Source of the DNA: an uncultured Bacteroidales bacterium
Lineage (GTDB): Bacteria; Bacteroidota; Bacteroidia; Bacteroidales; UBA932
Length of the DNA: 64,000 nt
NCBI GenBank assembly: GCA_946405435.1
Contig: CAMJHF010000015.1
Span: forward strand, 1-64,000
Direction: 5' to 3'
Shown here: positions 33,366-41,552 of the stretch, in pieces
How positions within the stretch are numbered: position 1 is the first letter of the stretch
Layout: every line of letters begins with the position of its first letter
The notes under the pieces: generated by a model
What the model saw: the letters and a program-made list of their open reading frames with translations, nothing else
Databases searched by the model: none
Told to the model about the DNA's origin: nothing
Translations under genes and position numbers: made by a program

Positions 33366-35729
33366 ATGCTGACAATCGACAAATTGGAACAAGGGGTCTC
33401 CGCCACCGTCACGCGTGTGGGCGGAGAAGGTGCGGCCCGCATGCATTTCCTGGACATGGGCCTTATTCCCGGCGCCACGCTCAAGGTGGTGGGCCGGGCG
33501 CCGCTGGGCGATCCTATCCAGCTGCAGATAAACGGTTACGCCCTTACCCTTCGCATTGCCGACGCCGCCAGAATCGAGGTCGAACCCGTGGCCGCGGGCG
33601 AGTCCGTCACGCCTTCCGGTTCCGATGACGAGGAGAGCGGCCGTAACGCATGGCTGCACGACCACAACGCCCACCCCGGCCTTGGCGAGGGAGGCAAGTA
33701 CCACTCCCGCGACCACGAGAACCCGCTTCCCAAGTCCGTACTTCTCAAATTCGCCCTTGCAGGCCAGCAGAACTGCGGCAAAACCACTCTTTTCAATGTC
33801 CTGACCGGCTCTTCCCAGCATGTGGGCAACTTTCCCGGAGTGACGGTCGACAGCAAGGACGGCCCAATACGCGGGCAGGCCGGCACTTCCATAACCGACC
33901 TCCCGGGAATCTATTCCCTGTCCCCCTACACGGCCGAGGAGATTGTCTCCCGCGAGTTCATTCTCGATCCCGGCACCAAGGGGCTCATTAATATCGTAGA
34001 CGCATCCAACATCGAAAGGAACCTTTACCTGACCCTGCAGCTCATGGAACTTGATGTGCCTATGGTATTGGCACTCAATATGATGGACGAGGTGCGAGGG
34101 AACGGCGGTTCTATTCGCATGAACGAGATGGAGCGCATCCTGGGCATTCCTGTGGTGGGCATTTCTGCCGCAAAGAACGAGGGTATAGACGAACTGGTAG
34201 AGCATGCAATGCACGTGGCGCGCTACCAGGAAACTCCCGGCCGCACCGATTTCTGCGGCAAGGACGACAACGGCGGAGCCGTGCACCGCTGCATCCACAG
34301 CGTGATGCATCTGGTCGAGGAGCGCGCCGCCCAGGCCCATATTCCGGCCCGTTTTGCCGCCACCAAGCTCATAGAGGGCGACGACTGGGTGGAGAAGGCC
34401 CTGAAACTCACTGCCGAGGAGCGGGCCACGATAGAACAGATCATCCAGGTGATGGAAAAGGAGCGCGGCATGGACCGCGCCGCAGCCATTGCCGAAATGC
34501 GTTATACTTTCATACGCAAACTTTGCGACCAGACGGTGGTCAAGCCGCACGAGAGCAAGGAATATCTACGCAGCCGGCGTATCGACAAGGTGCTCACCGG
34601 CAAATGGACGGCCATCCCCATCTTCATCTTCGTCATGGCTCTTGTGATATGGCTCACGATAGATGTCTTGGGAGCGCCGCTGCAAGGTTTGCTGGACGAT
34701 GGGATATCCGCCCTCGGCGTCGGCGCCGGCACCCTTCTGGAACGGTGGAATGTAAGCCCTGCCGTGAGGTCGCTGGTTGTCGACGCCGTGTTCGGAGGCG
34801 TGGGTTCGGTGGTGAGCTTCGTGCCCATCATCATTATCCTTTTCTTCTTCCTTTCGATGCTGGAAGACAGTGGATATATGGCGCGGGTGGCCTACGTGAC
34901 GGACAGTTTCCTTCGCAGGCTAGGCCTTTCCGGCCGCAGCATAGTGCCGCTGCTCATCGGCCTTGGGTGCTCGGTGCCGGGAGTCATGGCCTCGCGTACG
35001 CTCCCCTCGGCGCGTGACCGCCGCAAGACTATACTCCTGACTCCGTTCATGAGCTGCTCGGCCAAGCTGCCGATATATGCGTTCCTGAGCAGCGCTTTCT
35101 TCCCCGGACACGGCGGGCTGGTGCTGGTGTGCCTGTACCTGCTTTCCATCATGGTGGGAATGTGCGTCGCCCTGGCGGGCAAGTACGTTGGCGGCAGGTC
35201 CGAGGCGGCACCGTTCGTGCTCGAGCTGCCCAACTACCGCCTGCCACAGCTTCGCAACGTAGGCCATTTGCTTTGGGACAAGACCAAAGACTTCCTGCAG
35301 CGAGCGTTCACTGTCATATTCGTGGCTACGCTGGTCATATGGTTCCTCCAGACCTTCGATTTCCGCTTCAACATGGTGGATGGAGGCGAGGGGAGCATGC
35401 TGGCATGGATAGCGGGCATCCTGGCTCCGCTGTTCGCTCCGCTGGGCCTGGATGACTGGCGCATCGTGACCGCATTCATCTCCGGCTTCCTTGCCAAGGA
35501 GAGCGTGGTCTCCACCATGGAGGTGCTCGGAGTCGCCGGCTCGCTTACCGTGGCCACCGCGGTTCCCATGCTGGTCTTCTGCCTTCTGTACACCCCCTGC
35601 GTCGCGGCTATCGCCGCCGTCAAGCGCGAGCTCGGCGGCAAATGGGCGGCCTTCGTGATCGTTTTCCAGTGCCTAGTGGCCTGGATCGTGGCATTCGCCG
35701 CCTACCGCGTTGCACTCCTGCTCGTGTAA
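33366..35729 (+). CDS. feoB: Ferrous iron transport protein, FeoA-FeoB fusion
   Basis: 787 aa. Residues 1-75 are FeoA (SH3-like, MHFLDMGLIPGATLKVVGRA). Residues ~120-330 are the FeoB G domain: G1 GQQNCGKTT, G2 region FPGVTVDSK, G3 DLPG, G4 NMMD. The rest is the membrane permease with Gate motifs (LGCSVPGVMASRTL; TPFMSCSAKLPIYAF). Imports Fe2+ across the inner membrane. The FeoA fusion is common in Bacteroidota. TATCTTTG lies 7 nt before the ATG. A degraded duplicate of the last ~30 codons follows the stop. Confidence 0.95.
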   Translation: MLTIDKLEQGVSATVTRVGGEGAARMHFLDMGLIPGATLKVVGRAPLGDPIQLQINGYALTLRIADAARIEVEPVAAGESVTPSGSDDEESGRNAWLHDHNAHPGLGEGGKYHSRDHENPLPKSVLLKFALAGQQNCGKTTLFNVLTGSSQHVGNFPGVTVDSKDGPIRGQAGTSITDLPGIYSLSPYTAEEIVSREFILDPGTKGLINIVDASNIERNLYLTLQLMELDVPMVLALNMMDEVRGNGGSIRMNEMERILGIPVVGISAAKNEGIDELVEHAMHVARYQETPGRTDFCGKDDNGGAVHRCIHSVMHLVEERAAQAHIPARFAATKLIEGDDWVEKALKLTAEERATIEQIIQVMEKERGMDRAAAIAEMRYTFIRKLCDQTVVKPHESKEYLRSRRIDKVLTGKWTAIPIFIFVMALVIWLTIDVLGAPLQGLLDDGISALGVGAGTLLERWNVSPAVRSLVVDAVFGGVGSVVSFVPIIIILFFFLSMLEDSGYMARVAYVTDSFLRRLGLSGRSIVPLLIGLGCSVPGVMASRTLPSARDRRKTILLTPFMSCSAKLPIYAFLSSAFFPGHGGLVLVCLYLLSIMVGMCVALAGKYVGGRSEAAPFVLELPNYRLPQLRNVGHLLWDKTKDFLQRAFTVIFVATLVIWFLQTFDFRFNMVDGGEGSMLAWIAGILAPLFAPLGLDDWRIVTAFISGFLAKESVVSTMEVLGVAGSLTVATAVPMLVFCLLYTPCVAAIAAVKRELGGKWAAFVIVFQCLVAWIVAFAAYRVALLLV

Positions 35730-35749
35730 TTTTTTTTCGGCGAAAGGTT

Positions 35750-35850
35750 CGTTCGTGATTATTCTCCAGAGCCTTGTGGCCTGGATTTGTGGCATTTGCC
35801 GCCTGCCGTGTTGCATTCCTTTTCGTGTGAATTGTTTCGGCGGAAGGTTC
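35750..35850 (+). pseudogene. Degraded duplicate of the feoB 3' end
   Basis: TTCGTGATTATTCTCCAGAG then CCTTGTGGCCTGGAT parallels TTCGTGATCGTTTTCCAGTG then CCTAGTGGCCTGGAT in feoB, through a second TTTCGGCGgAAGGTTCGTT. One extra T shifts the frame in the copy. The copy repeats about the last 25 codons plus 25 nt beyond the stop. It reads like a scar of an earlier feoB copy. Confidence 0.75.
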
Positions 35851-35946
35851 GTTGCCGGTTACGGTGCGGACATTCTTATGGGTGCGGACATTTCAATGAT
35901 TGCGAACATTTCCAAGGGCACGGTCATTCCTATGAGTAGTGCGATT

Positions 35947-36040
35947 ATTCCAGCGGCAGCATAGCTTCAGCCTCCTGCTACAAAAATTCGTCGAGCGCTC
36001 GAATTTTCAAAGTCGGCTGAAGCTATACTACCGCTGGAAT
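35947..36040 (-). repeat. 94-bp imperfect palindrome
   Basis: Outer arms of 26 bp (ATTCCAGCGG ... ATAGCTTCAGCC and its complement) with two mismatches that become G.U pairs in minus-strand RNA. An inner hairpin AAAATTCG / CGAATTTT sits in the centre. No gene. The left arm resembles sequence at 38642-38665. Confidence 0.75.
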
Positions 36041-36084
36041 GCCCTCGGGATCCCCAACACCCCCTCAGTGGTTACCTCCCTTTC

Positions 36085-36245
36085 AGGCCGTGTGAGGTTA
36101 TGTCTCCATGCCTCCCGTGCCAGACCGTGGGAGGTTATGTCTCCATGCCTCCTATGTCGGTCCGGGTAAGGCGATGTCTCCATGCCTCCTATGTCAGTCC
36201 GTGAAAAGGCGATGCCCCCATGCTCCCATGTGCCCAGCCGGCCAT
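36085..36245 (+). repeat. Array of ~37-39-bp repeats, block A
   Basis: Four units of the type CCGTGGGAGGTTATGTCTCC then ATGCCTCCTATGTCGGT. Followed by the 47-bp dispersed element at 36254-36300. Confidence 0.75.
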
Positions 36246-36253
36246 CTCCGTGA

Positions 36254-36300
36254 CGGGCTAGCTACGAATCTGGCCCTTTTTGTGCCCTGCCCGCCAGAAA
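36254..36300 (-). repeat. 47-bp dispersed element, copies a and b
   Basis: Minus-strand form starts GTTTTCTGGCGGGCAGGGCA and ends TTCGTAGCTAGCC. Copy b is at 36542-36588. Related copies c (38849) and d (41377) are on the plus strand. Confidence 0.7.
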
Positions 36301-36374
36301 ACAAACCGGCTTGGCACGGTCGGCAAACAATGCCCTCGAAATACCCGACGCTCCCGCAGTGGCTGCCCGTATCA

Positions 36375-36545
36375 ATCCGTGGGCGGCGATGTTCCCACGC
36401 CCACTGTGTCAGTCCGGGGAAAGGCGAGGTTACCTTGCTCCATGTGTCGGTCCGTGGGCGGCGATGTCTTTATGCCTCCTATGTCATGCCGGGAAAATGC
36501 AATACTTCCATGCCTCCTGTGTCATGCCGGTCATCATTGTGGCAG
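36375..36545 (+). repeat. Array of ~37-39-bp repeats, block B
   Basis: Four more units (GTCCGTGGGCGGCGATGTCT then TTATGCCTCCTATGTCA), again followed by the 47-bp element. Blocks A and B together form a compound duplication. Confidence 0.75.
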
Positions 36546-36632
36546 GCTAGCTACGAATTTGGCCCTTAATGTGCCCTGCCCGCCATAGAACAAACCGGCC
36601 ATGCACGGTCGTGAGGCACTGCCACCTACTCT

Positions 36633-36835
36633 GACAGGGCTTTACCGTTGAGAGTAGGCCGAGGTGTTTACGGCCACGACAGGGTTTTACCGTCAAGGGC
36701 AGGCCGAGGTGTTTACGGCCACGACAGGGTTTTACCGTCAAGGCAGGCCAAGGTGCTGACGGCCACGACATGGCTCTACCGTCAAGGGCAGGCCAAGGTG
36801 CTGACGGTTTGCCAGGGCTTTATCGGCAGAGGCAG
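36633..36835 (+). repeat. Array of 45-bp repeats
   Basis: Five units starting at 36633, 36678, 36723, 36767 and ~36811 (periods 45, 45, 44, 44): GACAGGGTTTTACCGTCAAG then GGCAGGCCGAGGTGTTTACGG. Each has a small inverted repeat GGCCG / CGGCC. The last unit runs into the 3' end of psuG. Confidence 0.8.
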
Positions 36836-37731
36836 GCTGCCGTGGCGGCGGCGAGGCGGGCGTTGTTGAGTACCAGCTGGATGTTGGAGGCAAGGCTGTC
36901 TCCGCCGGTGATGTCCTTTATGCGGGCCAGCAGAAATGGCGTGGTTTCCTTGCCATGAATGCCAAGGCGGGAGGCGTCGGCAAGGGCCTCTTCGATGGCC
37001 GAGTTTATGCGGTCAGGGTCCATCGAATACTCTTCGGGGATGGGGTTGGTGACGAGCATGCCGCCGCCGAGGCCCATTTCCAGTCCGGCACGGAAAGCTG
37101 CCGCGAGTTCTTCTGGGGTGTCGATGCGGTAGTCTACCTTGAATCCGCTGCGGCGGGTGTAGAACGCCGGCAGTTCTTCGGTGCCGTAGCCTATTACCGG
37201 CACTCCCTTGGTCTCCAGATATTCGAGCGTAAGTCCCAGATCCAGAATGGATTTGGCTCCGGCGCAGATTACCATCACAGGGGTACGGGCGAGCTCTTCC
37301 AGGTCGGCGGAGATATCCATGGTGGTCTCGGCCCCGCGGTGCACGCCGCCTATTCCGCCGGTGGCGAACACCTTGATGCCTGCCATTGCGGCTATTATCA
37401 TTGTGGTGGTTACTGTGGTGGCGCCGTCCTGTCCGCGGGCCACGAGCACGGGAAGGTCGCGGCGCGAGGCTTTGGCCACCTCACGGCCTTTGCGGCCGAG
37501 GTGTTCGATTTCTTCGTGACTCAGGCCGGCTTTGAGCCTGCCGCCGATGACAGCGATTGTGGCGGGAACTGCACCGCCGTCGCGTATGGTCTGCTCCACC
37601 CTCAGCGCGGTCTCCACGTTCTGCGGATAAGGCATCCCGTGCGAGATTATCGTGGATTCCAGCGCCACTACCGGGCGGCCTGCAGAGAGTGCCTCCTTTA
37701 CTTCAGGGGCAACATCAAGATATTTGTTCAT
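36820..37731 (-). CDS. psuG: Pseudouridine-5'-phosphate glycosidase
   Basis: 303 aa. Splits pseudouridine 5'-phosphate to uracil and ribose 5-phosphate. Motifs VALESTIISHGMPYPQNVET, PATIAVIGGRLKAGLS, GGIGGVHRGAETTMDISADL and NPIPEEYSMD are diagnostic. Its start overlaps the kinase gene by 17 nt; together they form the pseudouridine catabolic pair. The last residues (AATAACLCR) run into the 45-bp repeat array. Confidence 0.95.
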   Translation of the reverse strand: MNKYLDVAPEVKEALSAGRPVVALESTIISHGMPYPQNVETALRVEQTIRDGGAVPATIAVIGGRLKAGLSHEEIEHLGRKGREVAKASRRDLPVLVARGQDGATTVTTTMIIAAMAGIKVFATGGIGGVHRGAETTMDISADLEELARTPVMVICAGAKSILDLGLTLEYLETKGVPVIGYGTEELPAFYTRRSGFKVDYRIDTPEELAAAFRAGLEMGLGGGMLVTNPIPEEYSMDPDRINSAIEEALADASRLGIHGKETTPFLLARIKDITGGDSLASNIQLVLNNARLAAATAACLCR

Positions 37732-38617
37732 ATTTCAGTTTCCTTATGTCTTCATTTACGGCTTCAGGGCTCAGCATGGAGCAGCGGGCGCACTCCAGGC
37801 CGAAACGGGCGGCGGATGCGGCGTCCGTTCCGGGACCTGCATGCACGATGCCTGCGCACATGGCGTCTCCCGCGCCTGAGGTGTTCACAATTCCTGTGAC
37901 AGGCAGCGACGGCATCTGCTGCACGAAGTCGTCTTCGCGTACCAGCACGCCGCCGGAACCCAGGCTGATATACAGCCGCTGCACCCTGGAGGCGTATGCT
38001 CCGTCGCGGGCTTCCGGACCCCACAGACCGAGCGATTCGGCCTCGAGGCGGTTGCACTTGAGTGCGAATATCCTGTCCGAATGGAGCATGGGCGTAAGCA
38101 GAGCCTGGCGCAGGCGCGAGGCCTTGGCCGACGATACGGCGTCCAGATAGAGCGGCGGCTCGCAGCAGGCAACCAGGGCGCTGAGGGTTTCCGCCGGGAG
38201 GTTGGTGTCGGCCACCACGGCGTCGAACCCGTTGATGCGGTCCAGGCGCTCCTCCAGCCATTCCGGAGTCATGAGACCGGTCACGGCCATGTCGGCCACG
38301 CCTCCCAGCAGTTCGCCGTCCGGCCCTCCTACGCTCACAAAGCAGGCGTTGCGGGCGCCGGAGACGGTCTGGCTGAGCGAAAGGTCCATCCCGAGGCTGC
38401 GGCAGTGCGACTTGAGCATCTTGCCGAAGCCGTCGCTTCCGAAGACGGTCACCAGACTTACTTCATCGCCAAGAAGGCAAAGATTGTGGGCGATGTTGCG
38501 CCCTACGCCGCCGGGCGCCGTCCTGACGGTCCCGGGATTGGAATCTCCGGCGACGAACGGCCCTGCCGACGCCGCGGTGATGTCCATGTTGGCTCCACCG
38601 ATAACGCAGATTTTCAT
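37715..38617 (-). CDS. psuK: PfkB-family kinase, probable pseudouridine kinase
   Basis: 300 aa. Ribokinase/PfkB fold: N-terminal GGANMDI, PGGVGRNIAHNLCLLG, and the catalytic NTSGAGDAMCAGI (Asp base). Coupling with psuG makes pseudouridine the likely substrate. TATATTTG lies 7 nt upstream of the ATG. Confidence 0.9.
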   Translation of the reverse strand: MKICVIGGANMDITAASAGPFVAGDSNPGTVRTAPGGVGRNIAHNLCLLGDEVSLVTVFGSDGFGKMLKSHCRSLGMDLSLSQTVSGARNACFVSVGGPDGELLGGVADMAVTGLMTPEWLEERLDRINGFDAVVADTNLPAETLSALVACCEPPLYLDAVSSAKASRLRQALLTPMLHSDRIFALKCNRLEAESLGLWGPEARDGAYASRVQRLYISLGSGGVLVREDDFVQQMPSLPVTGIVNTSGAGDAMCAGIVHAGPGTDAASAARFGLECARCSMLSPEAVNEDIRKLKYEQIS

Positions 38618-38624
38618 ACTTCTG

Positions 38625-38632
38625 CAAATATA
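38625..38632 (-). promoter_or_regulatory. -7 promoter box of psuK-psuG
   Basis: TATATTTG on the minus strand, 7 nt from the start codon. No convincing -33 TTTG. Confidence 0.55.
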
Positions 38633-38848
38633 ACAAAAACATTTCAGCTGCGGCTATAGCTCAGCCTCCAAACTCCGTTTGTTTTTCCTCCCCGTAGGAA
38701 TTCGGGCAAGGTGCCAAAAAGTGGGCAGGACCTTGCCCGACGATATGCCACTGGAGGCCCTCAGGGGCCGCTTTGCGGGCAAGGTCCCCCGCCAAAATCT
38801 ACACCTTGGCCCTCGAGCGTGCCCAGCCGGTTAGAATTCTGGCGGGCC

Positions 38849-38895
38849 GGGCACAAAAAGTGCCAAAACCGTAGCAAGCCCACCACGGCGATGGC
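38849..38895 (+). repeat. 47-bp dispersed element, copy c
   Basis: GAATTCTGGCGGGCCGGGCA then CAAAAAGTGCC and CCGTAGCAAGCC. Aligns over its length with copies a, b and d. The remainder of the 38618-38960 gap contains several GGGCAAGGT / ACCTTGCCC-type inverted segments and no gene. Confidence 0.7.
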
Positions 38896-38925
38896 CACCC
38901 TGCCACGGCAGTAGGGCCGGTCGGT

Positions 38926-38956
38926 TTTGAAAAAAGCCGGATCCCTTATATATTTG
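38926..38956 (+). promoter_or_regulatory. Promoter of the sulfatase gene
   Basis: TTTG-N19-TATATTTG, ending 4 nt before the ATG at 38961. The first 20 nt (TTTTGAAAAAAGCCGGAT and flank) are almost the same as in the sufB promoter. Confidence 0.75.
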
Positions 38957-38960
38957 CAAT

Positions 38961-41348
38961 ATGATGACTAATGTTTCCGAAATGCTTAAATACTTGGCCA
39001 TGACCGCAGGAGCGGCCGCGGCTTCTGCCGGGCTCTCCGCGTCTGCAGCGGCGCCTGCCGCCGACTCACAAAAGGCGGAACCTCAACGCCCCAACGTGCT
39101 TTTTATCATAGCCGAGGACATGACGCTTGACCTCAGCTGCTACGGCCGCACGGACGTGCGTACGCCCAATCTTGACCGCCTTGCCTCGGAAGGCGTGCTA
39201 TACACCAACGCCCGCTGCGCCGCGCCGCTGAGCAGCCCTACACGCAGCGCCATGATGACCGGCCTTCATCAGGTCATCACCGGGGCGCACAACCATCGCT
39301 CCAACCGCGACAAGCCCCTTCCTGCCGACATCACGCCCTTCCCCGTGCTGCTGCACAGGGCCGGCTACACTACGGTGCTCGGACACGACAAGATTTTCGA
39401 GAACCCCGTCACGCACGCCGAGCACGAGAGCAGCCGCAAGATAGACTGCAACTTTAAGTACGAGCCGGTCGGAACCTACGACGGAGTACAACACTTCGGC
39501 CTTTTCGACAACCTCTACGAGCGTCCCGCACAAGGCCCTTGGTTCCAGCAGATTACCCTCTACGTGACACACCGCGGCGACTGGTGGAAATCCCACACGC
39601 AGCAGTCCTCCCACCCGGTGGATCCCGCCTCCGTGCAGCTGCCCCCGTACCTGGCCGACCATCCCAAGATCAGGGAAGAATTCGCCTGCTACCTCGACCA
39701 GGTGGAGTTCATGGACGCCGAAGTCGGCTTCCTTGTGGATGAGCTGCGGGCGCAGGGCCAGCTTGACAATACGGTCATAGTCTTCGTGGGCGACAACGGC
39801 CGTGCCGACCTTCGCGCCAAGGCATGGATGTACAACGACGGCACACGCGTGCCCATGATAGTCTGGGCCCCCGGCATACAGCACAAGGTCGTGGACGACC
39901 TGGTGAGCGAGCTTGACATTCCCACAACCATCCTCAAAATCGCCGGCGTGGAGCGTCCCGGCTACTATCAGGGCGAAGTGCTGGAGGTCTTCTCCGGCAA
40001 GAAAGCCTCGCACCAGTGGCTCTATCACGCCCGCGACAACTTCGACGAGATGCAGGACTGCATACGCGCCGTCACCGACAGCCGCTATATCTACATCCGC
40101 AACTACCTCCCGCAGATGCCTTATACCCAGCAGCATTGCTACATGTACTGCTATCGTCCGGCCCTGCACATCATGAAGCGCCTCAAAGCCGAGGGCAAAC
40201 TCAACGCCGACCAGCTTCTCTTCTTTGCCGACAGCAAGCCCGTCGAGGAGCTCTACGACTACAAGGCCGATGACTTCTGCCTCCATAACCTCGCCGGCGA
40301 CCCCTCCATGCTCGGAGTCCTCAACACGATGCGCGAGCGCATGGATACATGGCAGGGCGCCAACGGTGACGCGGGAGTGGCGGACCATCTTACCCGCGTG
40401 CTGCCCGAAGACCGCGCCGACTACAAGCGTACAATGTATTTTGCCAGCCACTTCCGTTCCGAGGAATGGGAAGAAATAGAAAACGGCGCCATCTGCGACA
40501 TCTATGACCGCTGGAAAGAGGAAATCCGCCAGATGCGTGCGCAGAACAAGGTGCACCTCAGCGACCCCATCATCAAGGTGGGCGACAACAAGCAGGCCGC
40601 CTTCATCTGCGACGACCACCTGGTGGCGTTCTACAACGGCGGCCGCGCCCAGGCCTTCGACCTTAAGACCGGCGCTCTCAAATCCACCTTCTATCTGGGT
40701 TCCAGCGAGTTCAAGCCGCACTGCAACGTGGCCGATTACGTCAAGCGGGGCGGCAAAGGCTACGCTTACGTGACAGCATGGGACGGCACCAGGCACCTCT
40801 ATGTGGAGCAAATCAAGCACAGCGCCCGCAAGTGGGGCAGCACCCTGGTGCAGACCGTCACCGCCGACGCCATCCCGGACAGCGTCAAGGGTGCTGGCCA
40901 GCTGGACTGGGTCCCCGACTTCGACGGCGGCAAGCTTTACAGCATCTGCTACAAAGAAAGCGACTGGGGCAAGGACTACTGGGGCACCACCAAATTGGTA
41001 ATCCTTGAGTTCAATCTCCCCGCGGTCCGGAAAGGCACCGTCGCCCTCACCGAATCCGACATCCTGCGCCGTTCCGAGATACCCATCTACAGGGCCACCC
41101 AGGACAAGGAAATACATGGCGGCAAAATGTACATCCTCGCCGGCCTCAAGAACGTCGAGGGCTACACCCGTGATGTCAACCGCAACAACCTCCGCGTCAT
41201 AGGCGTACTCGACCTCGCCACTCTCCGCCTCGAAAAAGAAATCCGCCTGGACTTCTACAACTGCGAGCCCGAAGGCATCGAATTCATCGGCGACGACATG
41301 TACTTGACCTACTACAAAGACGCTCTGTATAAGGTAATTAAAGACTAG
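38961..41348 (+). CDS. Sulfatase fused to a C-terminal propeller-like domain
   Basis: 795 aa, exported (signal-like N-terminus ending near residue 36). Residues ~42-470 are a type I sulfatase: metal-binding IIAEDM, active-site SSPTRSAMMTG with Ser in the formylglycine position (Ser-type, needing an anSME maturase), and metal-binding FVGDNGRADLRAK. Residues ~540-795 form an extra beta-rich domain (VGDNKQAAFICDDHLVAFYN, EGIEFIGDDMYLTYY) that looks like a beta-propeller. The active sites seem intact. No maturase is seen in the window. Confidence 0.85.
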   Translation: MMTNVSEMLKYLAMTAGAAAASAGLSASAAAPAADSQKAEPQRPNVLFIIAEDMTLDLSCYGRTDVRTPNLDRLASEGVLYTNARCAAPLSSPTRSAMMTGLHQVITGAHNHRSNRDKPLPADITPFPVLLHRAGYTTVLGHDKIFENPVTHAEHESSRKIDCNFKYEPVGTYDGVQHFGLFDNLYERPAQGPWFQQITLYVTHRGDWWKSHTQQSSHPVDPASVQLPPYLADHPKIREEFACYLDQVEFMDAEVGFLVDELRAQGQLDNTVIVFVGDNGRADLRAKAWMYNDGTRVPMIVWAPGIQHKVVDDLVSELDIPTTILKIAGVERPGYYQGEVLEVFSGKKASHQWLYHARDNFDEMQDCIRAVTDSRYIYIRNYLPQMPYTQQHCYMYCYRPALHIMKRLKAEGKLNADQLLFFADSKPVEELYDYKADDFCLHNLAGDPSMLGVLNTMRERMDTWQGANGDAGVADHLTRVLPEDRADYKRTMYFASHFRSEEWEEIENGAICDIYDRWKEEIRQMRAQNKVHLSDPIIKVGDNKQAAFICDDHLVAFYNGGRAQAFDLKTGALKSTFYLGSSEFKPHCNVADYVKRGGKGYAYVTAWDGTRHLYVEQIKHSARKWGSTLVQTVTADAIPDSVKGAGQLDWVPDFDGGKLYSICYKESDWGKDYWGTTKLVILEFNLPAVRKGTVALTESDILRRSEIPIYRATQDKEIHGGKMYILAGLKNVEGYTRDVNRNNLRVIGVLDLATLRLEKEIRLDFYNCEPEGIEFIGDDMYLTYYKDALYKVIKD

Positions 41349-41358
41349 ATCGCGCGTT

Positions 41359-41396
41359 CGTGCCAGGCCCGCCAAAACGCGGGCGGGCCTGGCACG
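41359..41396. terminator. Possible terminator hairpin after the sulfatase gene
   Basis: Perfect 15-bp inverted repeat CGTGCCAGGCCCGCC / GGCGGGCCTGGCACG with an 8-nt loop. No T-run on the plus strand, so termination is uncertain. Its right arm is part of copy d of the 47-bp element. Confidence 0.5.
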
Positions 41397-41423
41397 AAAA
41401 CCCGCGTCTTCGTAGCCTGCCCG
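41377..41423 (+). repeat. 47-bp dispersed element, copy d
   Basis: AAACGCGGGCGGGCCTGGCA then CGAAAAC and TTCGTAGCCTGCC; the most diverged copy. Confidence 0.6.
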
Positions 41424-41514
41424 CCCTTTTGCAGGCCGCCCCGGCACGTTGTTCGGAATCCGGGGCGGCCGCTGGAATTGAAGTGTCCCGACACCAGCAG
41501 AAAACCCCTGCAGT

Positions 41515-41545
41515 TTTGAAAAAAGCCGGATGCTTCCTATATTTG
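41515..41545 (+). promoter_or_regulatory. Promoter of the suf operon
   Basis: TTTG (41515-41518)-N19-TATATTTG (41538-41545), 7 nt before the ATG. Confidence 0.75.
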
Positions 41546-41552
41546 CAGAATC

